Assembly: GCA_030523645.1 (NCBI GenBank)
Contig: JAUNIB010000010.1
Location: forward strand, 1-64,000
Length of the DNA: 64,000 nt
Origin: Selenomonadaceae bacterium
GTDB taxonomy: Bacteria > Bacillota > Negativicutes > Selenomonadales > Selenomonadaceae
Reading direction: 5' to 3'
In this document: one piece after another, positions 33,277 to 42,716 of the stretch
Position numbering within the stretch: position 1 is the first letter of the stretch
Layout: every line of letters starts with the position of its first letter
Position numbers and translations under genes: made by a program
Notes under the pieces: model-generated
The model's database searches: none
Told to the model about the DNA's origin: nothing
Seen by the model: the letters and a program-made list of their open reading frames with translations, nothing else

Positions 33277-35256
33277 TTGTCAGAAAAAAAGGAAATCCTT
33301 GCAGCTGACGCCGAGCTGGAGAAAAAAGCTCAGGCCATGCTGGAGGAAAAGGAAGCCGACTCCCGGATGCGTACCTATACCGGCCCATTGGGCAAGCTCA
33401 TCGTCGGTATGCTCTGTCTCTGGACGGTGTTCCAGCTATACTTCACCACCATCGGCTCCATCAGCGCTATCAACTTGAGAGCCTTCCACTGTATCTTCCT
33501 GCTGGTGTTCACCTTCCTGCTTTTCCCAACCTACAAGAAGGAGAAGCGGATACGGACGATGCCGCCGCTGTGGGATATCCTCTGTATCGTCCTCAGCGTC
33601 GGTACCTTCGGCTATCTCATCATGAACTACACGAAGATAGCCGCGATGGGCGGACGAGTGAGCAACTTCGAGCTGGGTATCGCCGCCGTGGCGCTGCTGC
33701 TGGTCTTCGAGGCCGCTCGCCGAGCCTCCGGCAATCTCATGTTCCTGGCGCTCATCTTCCTGGGGTACAACTGGTTCGGTGAATATCTCCCCGGTCTCCT
33801 GGGTCACAACGGTTTCACCCTGAAGCGAGTTCTCATCACTCAGTTCTGGGGTACTCAGGGCGTACTTGGCACCGGTATCGGCGTATCCGCTACCTATATC
33901 TTCATGTTCGTTGTCTTCGGCGCGTTCCTGAAGCACAGCGGCTTCTCCGACTTCATCAATGACTTCTCCCTGACTCTCGTCGGTCAGACCTCCGGCGGTC
34001 CGGCAAAAGTTGCCGTCGTAGCCTCTGCCCTGCTGGGCATGATAAACGGCTCCGCTATCGCTAACGTTGCCACCACCGGTACCATCACCATCCCGCTAAT
34101 GAAGCGCACCGGCTACAAGAAGGACTTCGCCGGCGCGGTAGAGGCGGTGGCGTCCACCGGCGGACAGTTCTGTCCCCCAATAATGGGTGCCGTCGGCTTC
34201 GTTATGGCGGAGTTCCTCAGCATCAGCTACACCGCTGTCATGCTGGCGGCCTTCGTTCCCGCTTTCCTCTACTATCTCGGCCTGCTTTTCTCCGTCCACT
34301 TTGAGGCGAAGCGCCTCGGCCTCTCAGGTCTTTCCAAGGAAAATATTCCCGAGGCAGCGAAGGTATTGAAGACTCAGGGTCACCTCGTTATTCCTCTTGT
34401 AACTCTGCTGGGTATGATGTTCGTCGGCTATACGCCGCTCTTCAGCGCCGTTGTCAGCATCTTCGCTACCGTAGGTGCCAGCTGGCTCCGCAAGGAGACC
34501 CGCATGGGCATGGACAAGATAGTGGCTGCCACCGTCGAAGGTGCCCGCTCCGCTATCAGCGTCGGCGTCTGCTGCGTCGTCATCGGTGTCATCATCGGCA
34601 CCGTCACCCTGTCCTCCATCGGCCTCAACATGGGCTATCTCATTCTCTCCTTCGTAGAGAACAACAACATCTACCTCACCGGCCTGCTGGTCATGATAAT
34701 GTCCACTATTCTTGGCATGGGCGTTCCCGGTGTTGCCGCTTATGTTATCGTTCAGGCGGTAGCTGTCCCGGTACTCATCGAGTCCGGCACTCTGCCTATC
34801 ACCGCGCATCTCTTCTGCCTCATCTACGCCTGCCTGTCCAATATCACTCCGCCGGTCGCCATGAGCGCCTACGTAGCGGCGGGTATTGCCGGCAGTGACC
34901 AGACAAAGACAGGTATCTGGGCGGTGCGGCTTGGCCTTATTGGCTTCATCATCCCATTCTTCTTCCTTGATAATCCCGTACTGCTCATCGGTGTCGACAA
35001 GACCGTGGCTATGAGTCAGAGCGCCTGGGCTATCGTCACGGCCAGCCTCGGTACTATTGCGCTGGTTGCCGCGCTGGAAGGATGGGTCATTAAGAACGCG
35101 GGCGTTGTCGAGCGCATCCTGCTGGCTGTTGCCTGCCCGCTGCTGCTCTACGCTGATACGATGACCGATGCCATCGGCTTCGGCTGCCTGGCTGTCGTTC
35201 TTGTCTATCAGTTCATGCGTAAGGATAAAGGAACGGCGGAGCCTTCCCTAATGTAA
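33277..35256 (+). CDS. TRAP transporter fused permease (DctQM, TAXI-type)
   Basis: 659 residues from TTG 33277 (SD GAGGTG); an upstream TTG at 33232 overlaps the -10 element and is rejected. A charged N-terminus is followed by the small 4TM (DctQ-like) part and a large 12TM (DctM-like) part with GGPAKVAVVASALLGMINGS, TGGQFCPPIMGAVGFVMAEF and LGMGVPGVAAYVIV. Fused 4TM/12TM permeases pair with TAXI receptors, and one follows. Inner-membrane, ion-driven uptake of an organic acid; substrate unknown. The last codons (CTAATGTAA) lie in the conserved box of the class A element that follows. Confidence 0.94.
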   Translation: MSEKKEILAADAELEKKAQAMLEEKEADSRMRTYTGPLGKLIVGMLCLWTVFQLYFTTIGSISAINLRAFHCIFLLVFTFLLFPTYKKEKRIRTMPPLWDILCIVLSVGTFGYLIMNYTKIAAMGGRVSNFELGIAAVALLLVFEAARRASGNLMFLALIFLGYNWFGEYLPGLLGHNGFTLKRVLITQFWGTQGVLGTGIGVSATYIFMFVVFGAFLKHSGFSDFINDFSLTLVGQTSGGPAKVAVVASALLGMINGSAIANVATTGTITIPLMKRTGYKKDFAGAVEAVASTGGQFCPPIMGAVGFVMAEFLSISYTAVMLAAFVPAFLYYLGLLFSVHFEAKRLGLSGLSKENIPEAAKVLKTQGHLVIPLVTLLGMMFVGYTPLFSAVVSIFATVGASWLRKETRMGMDKIVAATVEGARSAISVGVCCVVIGVIIGTVTLSSIGLNMGYLILSFVENNNIYLTGLLVMIMSTILGMGVPGVAAYVIVQAVAVPVLIESGTLPITAHLFCLIYACLSNITPPVAMSAYVAAGIAGSDQTKTGIWAVRLGLIGFIIPFFFLDNPVLLIGVDKTVAMSQSAWAIVTASLGTIALVAALEGWVIKNAGVVERILLAVACPLLLYADTMTDAIGFGCLAVVLVYQFMRKDKGTAEPSLM

Positions 35257-35398
35257 TTCCGACGACAATATCATCTATAAGGAAACCTTTATGAACGCCG
35301 GTACTTAGCGATTGACAAGCAAGCATGCGCTGTCAGAGCTTAGTACCGTTGCGTGAATAAAAGAGCGAGAGCGGTTTCCGTTAGATGATATTTGTCGG
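35246..35398 (-). repeat. Class A element 6, overlapping the end of the TRAP gene
   Basis: Arms CCGACGACAATATCATCTA (35259-35277) and TAGATGATATTTGTCGG (35382-35398). On the minus strand the box reads AATTACATTAGGG, so its bases encode the C-terminal Leu-Met-stop of the permease. Confidence 0.9.
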
Positions 35399-35423
35399 TG
35401 GTTCTAATCTGTTGTATCTCTTC

Positions 35424-35594
35424 GGTATTCGTGTCTGACAGAAACCCGTTTGCACTCATTTGTTCACGCAGCGGTGCTAGGTTCCCGCTTCGTATGCTTA
35501 CTCGCGGGTCACCAAGCACCGGCGTTCACAATGGTTTCTTTACAGACACGAATACCTAAGGCTTTACATTAAGGTGATGTTGGCTTTGCCAACA
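35424..35594 (+). repeat. Class A element 7 with hairpin
   Basis: Arms GGTATTCGTGTCTG (35424-35437) and CAGACACGAATACC (35543-35556) are perfectly complementary. Box TTTACATTAAGG, then TGTTGGC / GCCAACA (35578-35594). Core and left linker are nearly identical to element 5, but the arms differ. Confidence 0.93.
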
Positions 35595-35658
35595 AATTTG
35601 CATTTAACTTAGCGTTAATTTTTACTCAAAATAAAATTTTATGGGAGGATGTATCACT

Positions 35659-36690
35659 ATGAAACTCTGGAAAAAACTCGTGACTGCTGGCCTCATCGCC
35701 TCCATGTCCATCGGCCTTCTGGCCGGCTGCGGCGGCGGAGAGAAGAAAAAGGAAGAGGCTCCGAAGCAGGCAGCATCTCAGCAGGCTCCGGCCAACAACG
35801 GCGGCAAGCTGAAAATCAACTTCCCCACTGCCGGTGCAGCCGGTGCCCTCTATGCAGTCGGCGCTGCCATCACCAACAACTGGAACCAGACCGTTCCCTC
35901 TGTTAATGCTTCCAGCCAGGCATCTGCCGGCGGCATTGCCAACCTGAACATGGTCTCCGACGGTGAGGCTCAGGTCTCCATTGCTATCTCCTCTAACGCT
36001 TACCAGTGCCTCAACGGTACCGACAGCTTCAAGGATCATGCCTACAAGGATCTGAAGGCTATCGCCGGCCTCTACATGAATCCGAACCAGGTAGTAGCTA
36101 CCGATAAGTCCGGTATCAACAGCCTCGCTGACATCAAGGGCAAGAAGTTCGCAGTTGCCGCTGCCGGCTCTTCCGTGTACAACGAAGCCAACGCTCACCT
36201 CACCACTGTTGGCATGAAGTTCCCGGATGACCTCGACGCTCAGCTCATCGGCTTCGCTGCTGCTGCCGATATGCTCCAGAACGGCACCATCGACGGCGCC
36301 TGGATTATGTCCGGTGCTCCGGCCGCTGCCGTATCTCAGGCTCTTGCCTCCGGCTGCCACCTCGTCAACATCGACGACAACACCATGGCTGACCTGAAGA
36401 AGAACTACCCCTGGTATGCTCCCTACACCATCAAGGCCGGTACCTATCCGAATCAGAAAGAGGATGTAAAGACCTCCGCTATCAAGATGGTAATGTTCTG
36501 CCGCGGCGATCTGCCGGAGCAGGTAGTCTATGACCTCACCAAGTCCTTCTGGACCAACATTGAGAAGCTCGGCAAGGCTCAGAAGAATCTGAAGGGTCTG
36601 AAGCCGGAAGATGCCGTAAAGGACATCTCCAATATGCCGCTCCATCCGGGTGCTGCCAAGTACTACAAGGAAATCGGCGTACTGAAGTAA
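35659..36690 (+). CDS. TRAP transporter solute receptor, TAXI family lipoprotein
   Basis: 343 residues from ATG 35659, behind GGGAGG (ATG 35641 overlaps that SD). Lipobox LLAGC, then a Lys/Glu linker and a mature receptor with LKINFPTAGAAGALYAVGAA, QASAGGIANLNMVSDGEAQ, LYMNPNQVVA and SGAPAAAVSQ, the TAXI signature set. Being lipid-anchored is unusual compared with soluble TAXI receptors in Proteobacteria. Binds the substrate and feeds the fused permease encoded upstream. Confidence 0.94.
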   Translation: MKLWKKLVTAGLIASMSIGLLAGCGGGEKKKEEAPKQAASQQAPANNGGKLKINFPTAGAAGALYAVGAAITNNWNQTVPSVNASSQASAGGIANLNMVSDGEAQVSIAISSNAYQCLNGTDSFKDHAYKDLKAIAGLYMNPNQVVATDKSGINSLADIKGKKFAVAAAGSSVYNEANAHLTTVGMKFPDDLDAQLIGFAAAADMLQNGTIDGAWIMSGAPAAAVSQALASGCHLVNIDDNTMADLKKNYPWYAPYTIKAGTYPNQKEDVKTSAIKMVMFCRGDLPEQVVYDLTKSFWTNIEKLGKAQKNLKGLKPEDAVKDISNMPLHPGAAKYYKEIGVLK

Positions 36691-36740
36691 TATTTTCTTC
36701 ACCCGTCTAGTTGGTGGGTGAGGTTTTACAACGAGAAATA

Positions 36741-36767
36741 AAAAAGACGGCGGAAGCCGTCTTTTTT
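36741..36767. terminator. Terminator after the TAXI gene
   Basis: AAAAAGACGGC / GCCGTCTTTTTT with a short loop. A-run and T-run make it usable from both sides, and the convergent gene ends at 36789. Confidence 0.88.
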
Positions 36768-36788
36768 ATTTGCAGAGATTATATAGAA

Positions 36789-37901
36789 TCAATCAACCTT
36801 GTGACGGTGATTGACATAGGAACTGGGCAGGTCAGCATCCTTTGCGTAGTCTACCATGTGGTCGGAGCAGCTGTTGTTGTCGTGGCAATGCTTCACGCAG
36901 TGGCGATTTACCTTGCCGAAGGTGGCCTCGGTGCGCAGCTCTTCCTGCCTTTTTCCGCAGTAGGGATTATCACAGACGGAATACTTTCCGATGGGCATAT
37001 TGTCAAAACATTCAATCATGCCATTGACAATAGCTTTTCGCATAGCCCGACGCTGAGCAAGATCAATTTTTATTGCAACAGGGAGGAGAGGAATGATGAT
37101 TTTACCGGAATTTGTTCGACCCCGTTTCAAGTATTCTCTCCTGTCAATATACTCACCGCTCTGTACATCAATAGCTTTAACGGAAATGCACAAATCTGAC
37201 CAATCGGTGTGGCTGACATATTTTTCTTTATGCTGGTGGTTGATGAAATAGATGTTGAACATCACTAAATAATCATAGTCAGCACCTTGGGCATTGGCCT
37301 GACGAGCCATCTGTACATATTCTTCTTTGGACAGCTGTGAAAGCTGGTCGCTGAACAAAGTCCTGCTGTTAGGACGGATTGTGCTGTCCATTTTAACAGT
37401 GGTGGAGTTTCTGCCCTCAGCCATCTGAGTCTTTTCCCGCCTATCCGAGGATGTTACAGTAATATGTTTAACGGTGTTTCTGTCAATATTCTCCAGCAGC
37501 TCATATTCCTGCATAAGGACATCGTGCGCTTCTGTCAGATTATATCTGTCGGAAGTATTTTTGCGGCCGACCTCATAAGTCGTTTCAGCCCCTTCATTGG
37601 TGTCCATTCGTTTCACTGGATAGCGATCGCCGGGGAATTTTACATTCAACATACGACGGATATATCCCATCGTATCATTATCGAGAAGTACTGCATCGTC
37701 GCCAGTTATGATGTAGCCAACATTTACTGTAGGTGTCTGCTGTACTTGTTGGGTTTGCTGCTCCCGGTATTGCCGTCTGCTGTTGGCAGCAGTATTTCTT
37801 TCGGTATAGCAGACAGTAGCGGCTTCAGCGCTCAGAGTATTCAGGCCGAAGCCCCATAGACAAATTGAAGCAAGAGTACCTGACAATATTTTTCGCAGCA
37901 T
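36789..37901 (-). CDS. Secreted hypothetical protein
   Basis: 370 residues, start ATG 37901 behind GGGAGG. Signal peptide about 1-27 (LASICLWGFGLNTLSAEAA). A Gln-rich linker (QQTQQVQQT) follows. The middle has GADYDYLVMFNIYFINHQH, reminiscent of the CsgG-like nucleotide-sensor folds of envelope proteins, and the C-terminal part is rich in His/Cys (HCVKHCHDNNSCSDH), a possible metal site. Not recognised as a named family. The secreted protein at 56353-57030 has a similar layout (GADLVIFLRV then acidic and aromatic residues), so they may be related. Confidence 0.6.
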   Translation of the reverse strand: MLRKILSGTLASICLWGFGLNTLSAEAATVCYTERNTAANSRRQYREQQTQQVQQTPTVNVGYIITGDDAVLLDNDTMGYIRRMLNVKFPGDRYPVKRMDTNEGAETTYEVGRKNTSDRYNLTEAHDVLMQEYELLENIDRNTVKHITVTSSDRREKTQMAEGRNSTTVKMDSTIRPNSRTLFSDQLSQLSKEEYVQMARQANAQGADYDYLVMFNIYFINHQHKEKYVSHTDWSDLCISVKAIDVQSGEYIDRREYLKRGRTNSGKIIIPLLPVAIKIDLAQRRAMRKAIVNGMIECFDNMPIGKYSVCDNPYCGKRQEELRTEATFGKVNRHCVKHCHDNNSCSDHMVDYAKDADLPSSYVNHRHKVD

Positions 37902-38078
37902 GACATAGGCCTCCCAGATTTTATCTTTGAGATAGTTCTTGCAGTCTTTTCATCTATAATACTAAATTTATCGAGAAAATACAACTATGAGCATAGCTTA
38001 ATAACGCTGAGAGCATATTATAGCTTCCTGTATTCTTATGTATCATTTACATAGGCTGTTAGCGTTAGGGTGGTGTGA

Positions 38079-38402
38079 ATGGACTACAAAAAACTAGGTA
38101 AAAGGATTCGCGAGGAACGGCTGCGATTGAACCTGACTCAGGAGAATTTATCGGAAGACATTGGAATTTCTACAGCATATCTGGGACAAATTGAGCGTGG
38201 AGAGCGCAGCATTACTCTGGACAAGCTGATTGTATTAACGAATAGATTGGGTGTAACTATAGATTTTCTGCTGAATGATTATATCGAGGCGGCAGATGAT
38301 GATTTGTACAAGAAGATTATGCTGCAGCTCTTTGACGGGCGAAGTGCGAAGGAAAAGGAACTGGCAGTAAATGTCGTAAAGCTGCTTTTTGCCGAAAAAT
38401 AA
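38079..38402 (+). CDS. XRE-family transcriptional regulator
   Basis: 107 residues. HTH at about 18-55 (LNLTQENLSEDIGISTAYLGQIERG) followed by ITLDKLIVLTNRLGVTIDFLL and a helical C-terminus. Monocistronic with a strong terminator. No obvious partner toxin, so a free-standing regulator is more likely than an antitoxin. Confidence 0.88.
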   Translation: MDYKKLGKRIREERLRLNLTQENLSEDIGISTAYLGQIERGERSITLDKLIVLTNRLGVTIDFLLNDYIEAADDDLYKKIMLQLFDGRSAKEKELAVNVVKLLFAEK

Positions 38403-38418
38403 AACGGTTGCATAAACA

Positions 38419-38460
38419 AGAGCATCCTGCTTTGAGATTTCTCAGCAGGATGCTCTGTTT
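38419..38460. terminator. Bidirectional terminator between the XRE gene and the GGDEF-EAL gene
   Basis: AGAGCATCCTGCT / AGCAGGATGCTCT stem with a 12-base loop, T-rich on the plus side. Confidence 0.85.
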
Positions 38461-38478
38461 ATGTCGGTTATTCTCTTG

Positions 38479-40185
38479 TTAGGACTCGTCCAGCTTCCTG
38501 TCCGCGGCCACACATTCCAGCGCTTTGCTGTATTCCAGCGGCTTGGACCAGAGGAAGCCTTGAATGTAGTTGCATTCCTTTTCCTTGAGGATTTCCTTCT
38601 GGGTCTCATGCTCGACACCCTCGGCCACCACATTGGCGCCCAGCAGGTGTCCCATAGCGATGATGAGATTGACGAATTCCGTGTTCTTGGGGCTGCCGGC
38701 AATGTCATCCACCAGACTCTTGTCGAGCTTCAGCAGGTCGATGGGCATCTTGGCCAGCCATGACAGGGAGGCGTAGCCGGAGCCGAAGTCGTCCATGGCG
38801 ATTTCCACGCCCATGGCTTTCAGCTCGTTTAGTGTCTCTACCACCTTGTCCACATTTTCTATCATGCTGTATTCGGTGATTTCCAGCTCCAGATGATTGG
38901 CAGGGAAGCTGCACTCCGCCAGAGCCGCTCTTATCTCGTCGACGAAGTCTGGCTCGGTGACATGCCGGGAGCTGATGTTGACAGAAATCATAAGTTGGCT
39001 GCCGGGGGCGGTGACAGCATCGTGGAACTCCCGGAGCGCCCGACGGAGAACCATCCTGTCTATCTCGATGATAAGGTCTGTTTTCTCAGCCACCGGGATG
39101 AACTCGCCAGGGCTGATGAATTCGCCGTTTTCCGTCTTTAGACGCAGCAGGGACTCGAAGCCGCGGAGCCGCTTGCCCTCGGAGGTGAACTGGGGCTGAT
39201 AGACGAGATAGAAGAGGTTCTTGTCCAGGCCCTCCCGGATGTGGGCTTCCATTTCCAGCTCCCGCTGGATTTTCCTGCCCATGTCCTCGTCGAAGACATA
39301 ATATTTATTTTTGCCGGTGCGCTTTGCCTGATACATGGCCACATCGGCGTAGCCGATGAGCAGGTCGGTTCTGGGAGCGTTCTGGGGGTAGCTGACGATG
39401 CCGGCACTGACGGTAAGGTATTTGTCCACAGGGCTTTTATCGTGGTCAAACTGCTTCGACCCGATGCAGGTGACCAGCTTGCCGGTCAGAGTCTCTGCTT
39501 CCTTCAGAGCGGCAGGGCCTCCGTCGTGGGGGAATATGGCAACAAATTCGTCGCCGCCCATGCGGAAAAGCTCGGTGCCTTTGGGCAGGATGGCCTGCCA
39601 GCGGCCGGCTACCTCCTGGAGCACCCGGTCTCCGGCGGGATGGCCGTAAGTGTCATTGATGTACTTGAAATTGTCAAGGTCAAGGTAGATGAGGGTGAAG
39701 GGATCCCTCTTTTCTCCCCGGCGAACAAGGTCGATCATGAGACCGCGCCGATTTCTCAGGCCGGTGAGGTCATCGGTGATGGAGCGGGTGCTGACCCTCT
39801 TCATGTAGCTCTGTATGATGCAGATGATGACAAATAGCATTATCTGGTTGGTAAGGCCGACGATGATGCCGAGGCTGCCGCCCATCACCAGCCCTACGAC
39901 CATACGCAGAATGTCAAGGATGATGACGGCCAGAGAGATGCGGCCGCCTATCCGGTAGTCGGTGACGGTGAGGAGGGCGCAGACGATAGCCTTCAGAGCG
40001 GCGAGGATGCCGGGGATGGCAAAGGGCGTAAAGGCATGCCCAGCAACGATGATAGGCCGTCCGGCGTGCATCATGTTGGCCTCTGCATAGAGGAGGCTGG
40101 CCTGGAGCATGACAAACAATATCGTCAGGACTATGAGCTTGCGTTTTTGCCAGGATTGTTCCCGGCGATGTTCTTCTTGATTCAT
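38479..40185 (-). CDS. Membrane GGDEF-EAL protein (cyclic-di-GMP turnover)
   Basis: 568 residues, start ATG 40185 behind AGAGGCTCCT. Four or so membrane helices (about 20-130), then a GGDEF domain with intact GGDEF motif (FRMGGDEFVAIFP) and DDLTGLRNRRGLMID, and an EAL domain. The EAL motif reads ESL (RGFESLLRL), but other metal and catalytic residues are present (ELEITEYSM, MDDFGSGYASL, KLDKSLVD, VVAEGVEHE). No I-site RxxD is seen before the GGDEF motif. It may make or break c-di-GMP; which activity dominates cannot be told. Divergent from recD2. Confidence 0.92.
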   Translation of the reverse strand: MNQEEHRREQSWQKRKLIVLTILFVMLQASLLYAEANMMHAGRPIIVAGHAFTPFAIPGILAALKAIVCALLTVTDYRIGGRISLAVIILDILRMVVGLVMGGSLGIIVGLTNQIMLFVIICIIQSYMKRVSTRSITDDLTGLRNRRGLMIDLVRRGEKRDPFTLIYLDLDNFKYINDTYGHPAGDRVLQEVAGRWQAILPKGTELFRMGGDEFVAIFPHDGGPAALKEAETLTGKLVTCIGSKQFDHDKSPVDKYLTVSAGIVSYPQNAPRTDLLIGYADVAMYQAKRTGKNKYYVFDEDMGRKIQRELEMEAHIREGLDKNLFYLVYQPQFTSEGKRLRGFESLLRLKTENGEFISPGEFIPVAEKTDLIIEIDRMVLRRALREFHDAVTAPGSQLMISVNISSRHVTEPDFVDEIRAALAECSFPANHLELEITEYSMIENVDKVVETLNELKAMGVEIAMDDFGSGYASLSWLAKMPIDLLKLDKSLVDDIAGSPKNTEFVNLIIAMGHLLGANVVAEGVEHETQKEILKEKECNYIQGFLWSKPLEYSKALECVAADRKLDES

Positions 40186-40274
40186 AGGAGCCTCTTTTCG
40201 TGATTAACGGCATTATGACGATAAAACGGTTTTATAAACGGTGGTGTTTGATGTAAAATCAATTATTTGAGTGA

Positions 40275-40324
40275 CGATTAATCAATAAACCTTGGTTATG
40301 GCGAATCTTATACACGATTAATCA
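40275..40324. promoter_or_regulatory. Two identical CGATTAATCA sites 40 bp apart
   Basis: CGATTAATCA at 40275-40284 and 40315-40324, with the palindromic core GATTAATC, in AT-rich DNA between the divergent GGDEF-EAL and recD2 genes. The 40-base spacing places both on the same face of the helix. The factor is unknown. The rest of 40186-40541 is AT-rich, with no gene. Confidence 0.35.
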
Positions 40325-40541
40325 TCTTATAATCATCATTTTACATTAAATATGATGTTGTGGCAAGGCGATTATTCGATTTTGAGCGATAAATCAAAAT
40401 ATATAGGATGATTTACCTATGATATAAATGCGGCATCGGGATATATGGGAAGGAAAAGCGGGCCGATGCCTGTCCTTGAAATAGATATAAGGATTGTATA
40501 TAATCAAAATGATAATTAATGAAGAAAAAGGAGGCGGGACT

Positions 40542-42701
40542 GTGGAGCAGGAGGAAATCACCGGCTCGGTGAGCCGGGTCATCTGGCAGAGCGGTGACGA
40601 GAATTTTTCGGTTTTCCGCTTCGATGGGGAGTCTTTCGAGACTTCGGCCACGCTGCCCTGTCCGCCGCCGCCGATGGGTCAGGCGGTGACTCTTTTCGGC
40701 AGCTGGACTGTCCATCCCCGCTTCGGACGGCAGTTCAAGGCTGACGGTTTCCGCATTGTGACCCCTTCGGACAGTGAGGCCATCGAGAAGTTTTTGGCCA
40801 CCGGCGTCGTGGAGGGGGTCGGCCCCGCTATGGCCCGACGGCTGGTGGCGAAGTTCGGTGAGGATACACTGGAGGTCATTGCCCATGAGCCGCATCGGCT
40901 TCGGGAGGTCTCCGGCATCGGGCCGAAGACGGCGAAGAAAATCCACGAGTCCTACACGGAGCAGGCTGAGCTGAAGGATATAATGCTGTGGCTGGAGAGT
41001 CACGGTATACCGTCCACTCTGGGGGCAAAGCTCTTCAAGGTATACGGCTCGCTGGCTATAGAGATAATAGAGAAGAATCCCTATCGGATGGCCGATGATG
41101 TACAGGGCATCGGCTTCGTGACGGCGGACAATATTGCCCGTAGCCTCGGCTGGGAGGCAGACAGTCCCGATCGGCTGGAGGCAGGGCTGGCCAGCGTGCT
41201 GAACGGTATCGCTATGGACGGCCATGTCTGTATTCCCGAGGGGGAGCTGCTGAACAGGACGGTGCGGTTCCTGGGTCTGCGGCGTGAGATTGTGGCAGAG
41301 GCTCTGCGGACGGCTCGAAGCAATGGGGAAATTCCCTGCGAAACGGTTGGCGATACTGACTACTACTACCCGGCTTTCCTCTATGAAGCCGAGGTGGAGA
41401 CGGCTCAGAGGCTGGCGGAGCTGGACAGAGCGGCCCGGACTCTCTCGGTGGAGTCACCGGCGGAGCTGGTGGAGGACTGGGAGGCGAAGAACGGCACAGA
41501 GCTGTCTGACGGTCAGCGGGAGGCTATGGTGGCGGCGCTTTCCTACGGGGTGTTCTGTCTCACCGGCGGTCCGGGCACAGGTAAGACGACGGTCGTCCGG
41601 GGAATCCTCGACCTGCTGAAGTCAAACGGTATGAGGGTGCTGCTGGCGGCGCCGACCGGCCGGGCGGCCAAGCGGCTGTCGGAGGCCACCGGGGCCAGTG
41701 CGGCGACATTGCACCGGCTGCTGGAGGCAAATGCGGGAGCTGCCGGGTCGATGTTCGGCAAGGATGAGGATGACCCGCTGGAAGCAAACGCCATCATCGT
41801 GGATGAAGCCTCCATGATTGATATTGTGCTGATGCAGCACCTTTTGGCGGCGGTGCCGCCGGGGTGCCATATTATCTTTGTAGGTGATGCGGCGCAGCTG
41901 CCGGCAGTAGGGCCGGGACTGGTGCTGAGAGATATTATCCGCTCCGGGGCGGTGCCTACGGTACGGCTTACGGATATTTTCCGTCAGGCGGCAGAGAGTC
42001 CCATCGTCATGAATGCTCATGCCATCAATCAGGGACGGCTGCCGGCGGTGACGGAGAAGATAGATGACGGTTTCTCCCATATCGTCATGGACAATGAGGC
42101 AGGGGTGGCCGCCTGTCTGGTTGATTTAGCGGTACGGGCGCTGCCGGAGCGGGGCTATGACCCTTGGACGGATATTCAGATTTTATCCCCCATGCACCGG
42201 GGAGAGTGCGGCGTGGCGTCGCTGAATGCCCGGCTGCAGGCGGTGCTGAATCCTCCCGGCTTCCATGTGACGGAGGTGCGGTACGGAGAGGTCATCTTCC
42301 GGGAGGGCGACAAGGTAATGCAGCTCCGGAACGATTACGAGAAGGAAGTTTTCAACGGCGATATCGGCAGGATTCTCCACATCACGCAGGAGGGGCTGAC
42401 GATTCTCTTTGACGGAGACAGGCCTGTGAAGTACGAGAAGAACGAGCTGAAGAATTTGGCGCTGGCCTATGCGATGACGGTACACAAGAGTCAGGGCAGC
42501 GAGTATCCGGTGGTGCTGATGCCGCTGGTGGACAGTCAGTTCGTTATGCTGCGGAGGACGCTGCTCTATACGGCTGTCACCCGAGCCAGGGACAGAGTGG
42601 TGCTGGTGGGGTCGAAGCGAGCCTTCTATACGGCAGTCACCGATGACCGCACCGACCGGCGGTATACACTGCTGACGGAGAGACTGACGAACAGCCTGTG
42701 A
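40542..42701 (+). CDS. recD2: RecD2-type (RecD/TraA) DNA helicase
   Basis: 719 residues from GTG 40542 (SD AAGGAGG); the upstream TTG 40494 overlaps a -10-like TATAAT. N-terminal OB-like part (SGDENFSVFRFDG), helix-hairpin-helix region (GVGPAMARRLVAKFG, SGIGPKTAKKIHESY), Walker A GGPGTGKTT (about 341), Walker B VDEASMID, and the C-terminal helicase motifs VHKSQGSEYPVV and YTAVTRARDRVV. 5'-3' helicase in DNA repair; in organisms of this type it acts without RecBC. Confidence 0.95.
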   Translation: MEQEEITGSVSRVIWQSGDENFSVFRFDGESFETSATLPCPPPPMGQAVTLFGSWTVHPRFGRQFKADGFRIVTPSDSEAIEKFLATGVVEGVGPAMARRLVAKFGEDTLEVIAHEPHRLREVSGIGPKTAKKIHESYTEQAELKDIMLWLESHGIPSTLGAKLFKVYGSLAIEIIEKNPYRMADDVQGIGFVTADNIARSLGWEADSPDRLEAGLASVLNGIAMDGHVCIPEGELLNRTVRFLGLRREIVAEALRTARSNGEIPCETVGDTDYYYPAFLYEAEVETAQRLAELDRAARTLSVESPAELVEDWEAKNGTELSDGQREAMVAALSYGVFCLTGGPGTGKTTVVRGILDLLKSNGMRVLLAAPTGRAAKRLSEATGASAATLHRLLEANAGAAGSMFGKDEDDPLEANAIIVDEASMIDIVLMQHLLAAVPPGCHIIFVGDAAQLPAVGPGLVLRDIIRSGAVPTVRLTDIFRQAAESPIVMNAHAINQGRLPAVTEKIDDGFSHIVMDNEAGVAACLVDLAVRALPERGYDPWTDIQILSPMHRGECGVASLNARLQAVLNPPGFHVTEVRYGEVIFREGDKVMQLRNDYEKEVFNGDIGRILHITQEGLTILFDGDRPVKYEKNELKNLALAYAMTVHKSQGSEYPVVLMPLVDSQFVMLRRTLLYTAVTRARDRVVLVGSKRAFYTAVTDDRTDRRYTLLTERLTNSL

Positions 42702-42716
42702 CAACCTATAATCCGT

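Noticed and set aside
33054-35556. Class A copies as target-site duplications of an insertion sequence around the TRAP gene
   Set aside because: The flanking copies are members of a dispersed family found at many other sites, and there is no transposase. The shared linker does support an old local duplication, which is reported instead.
40494-40541. Longer recD2 start at TTG 40494
   Set aside because: The codon overlaps a -10-like element, while GTG 40542 has a perfect AAGGAGG at the right distance.
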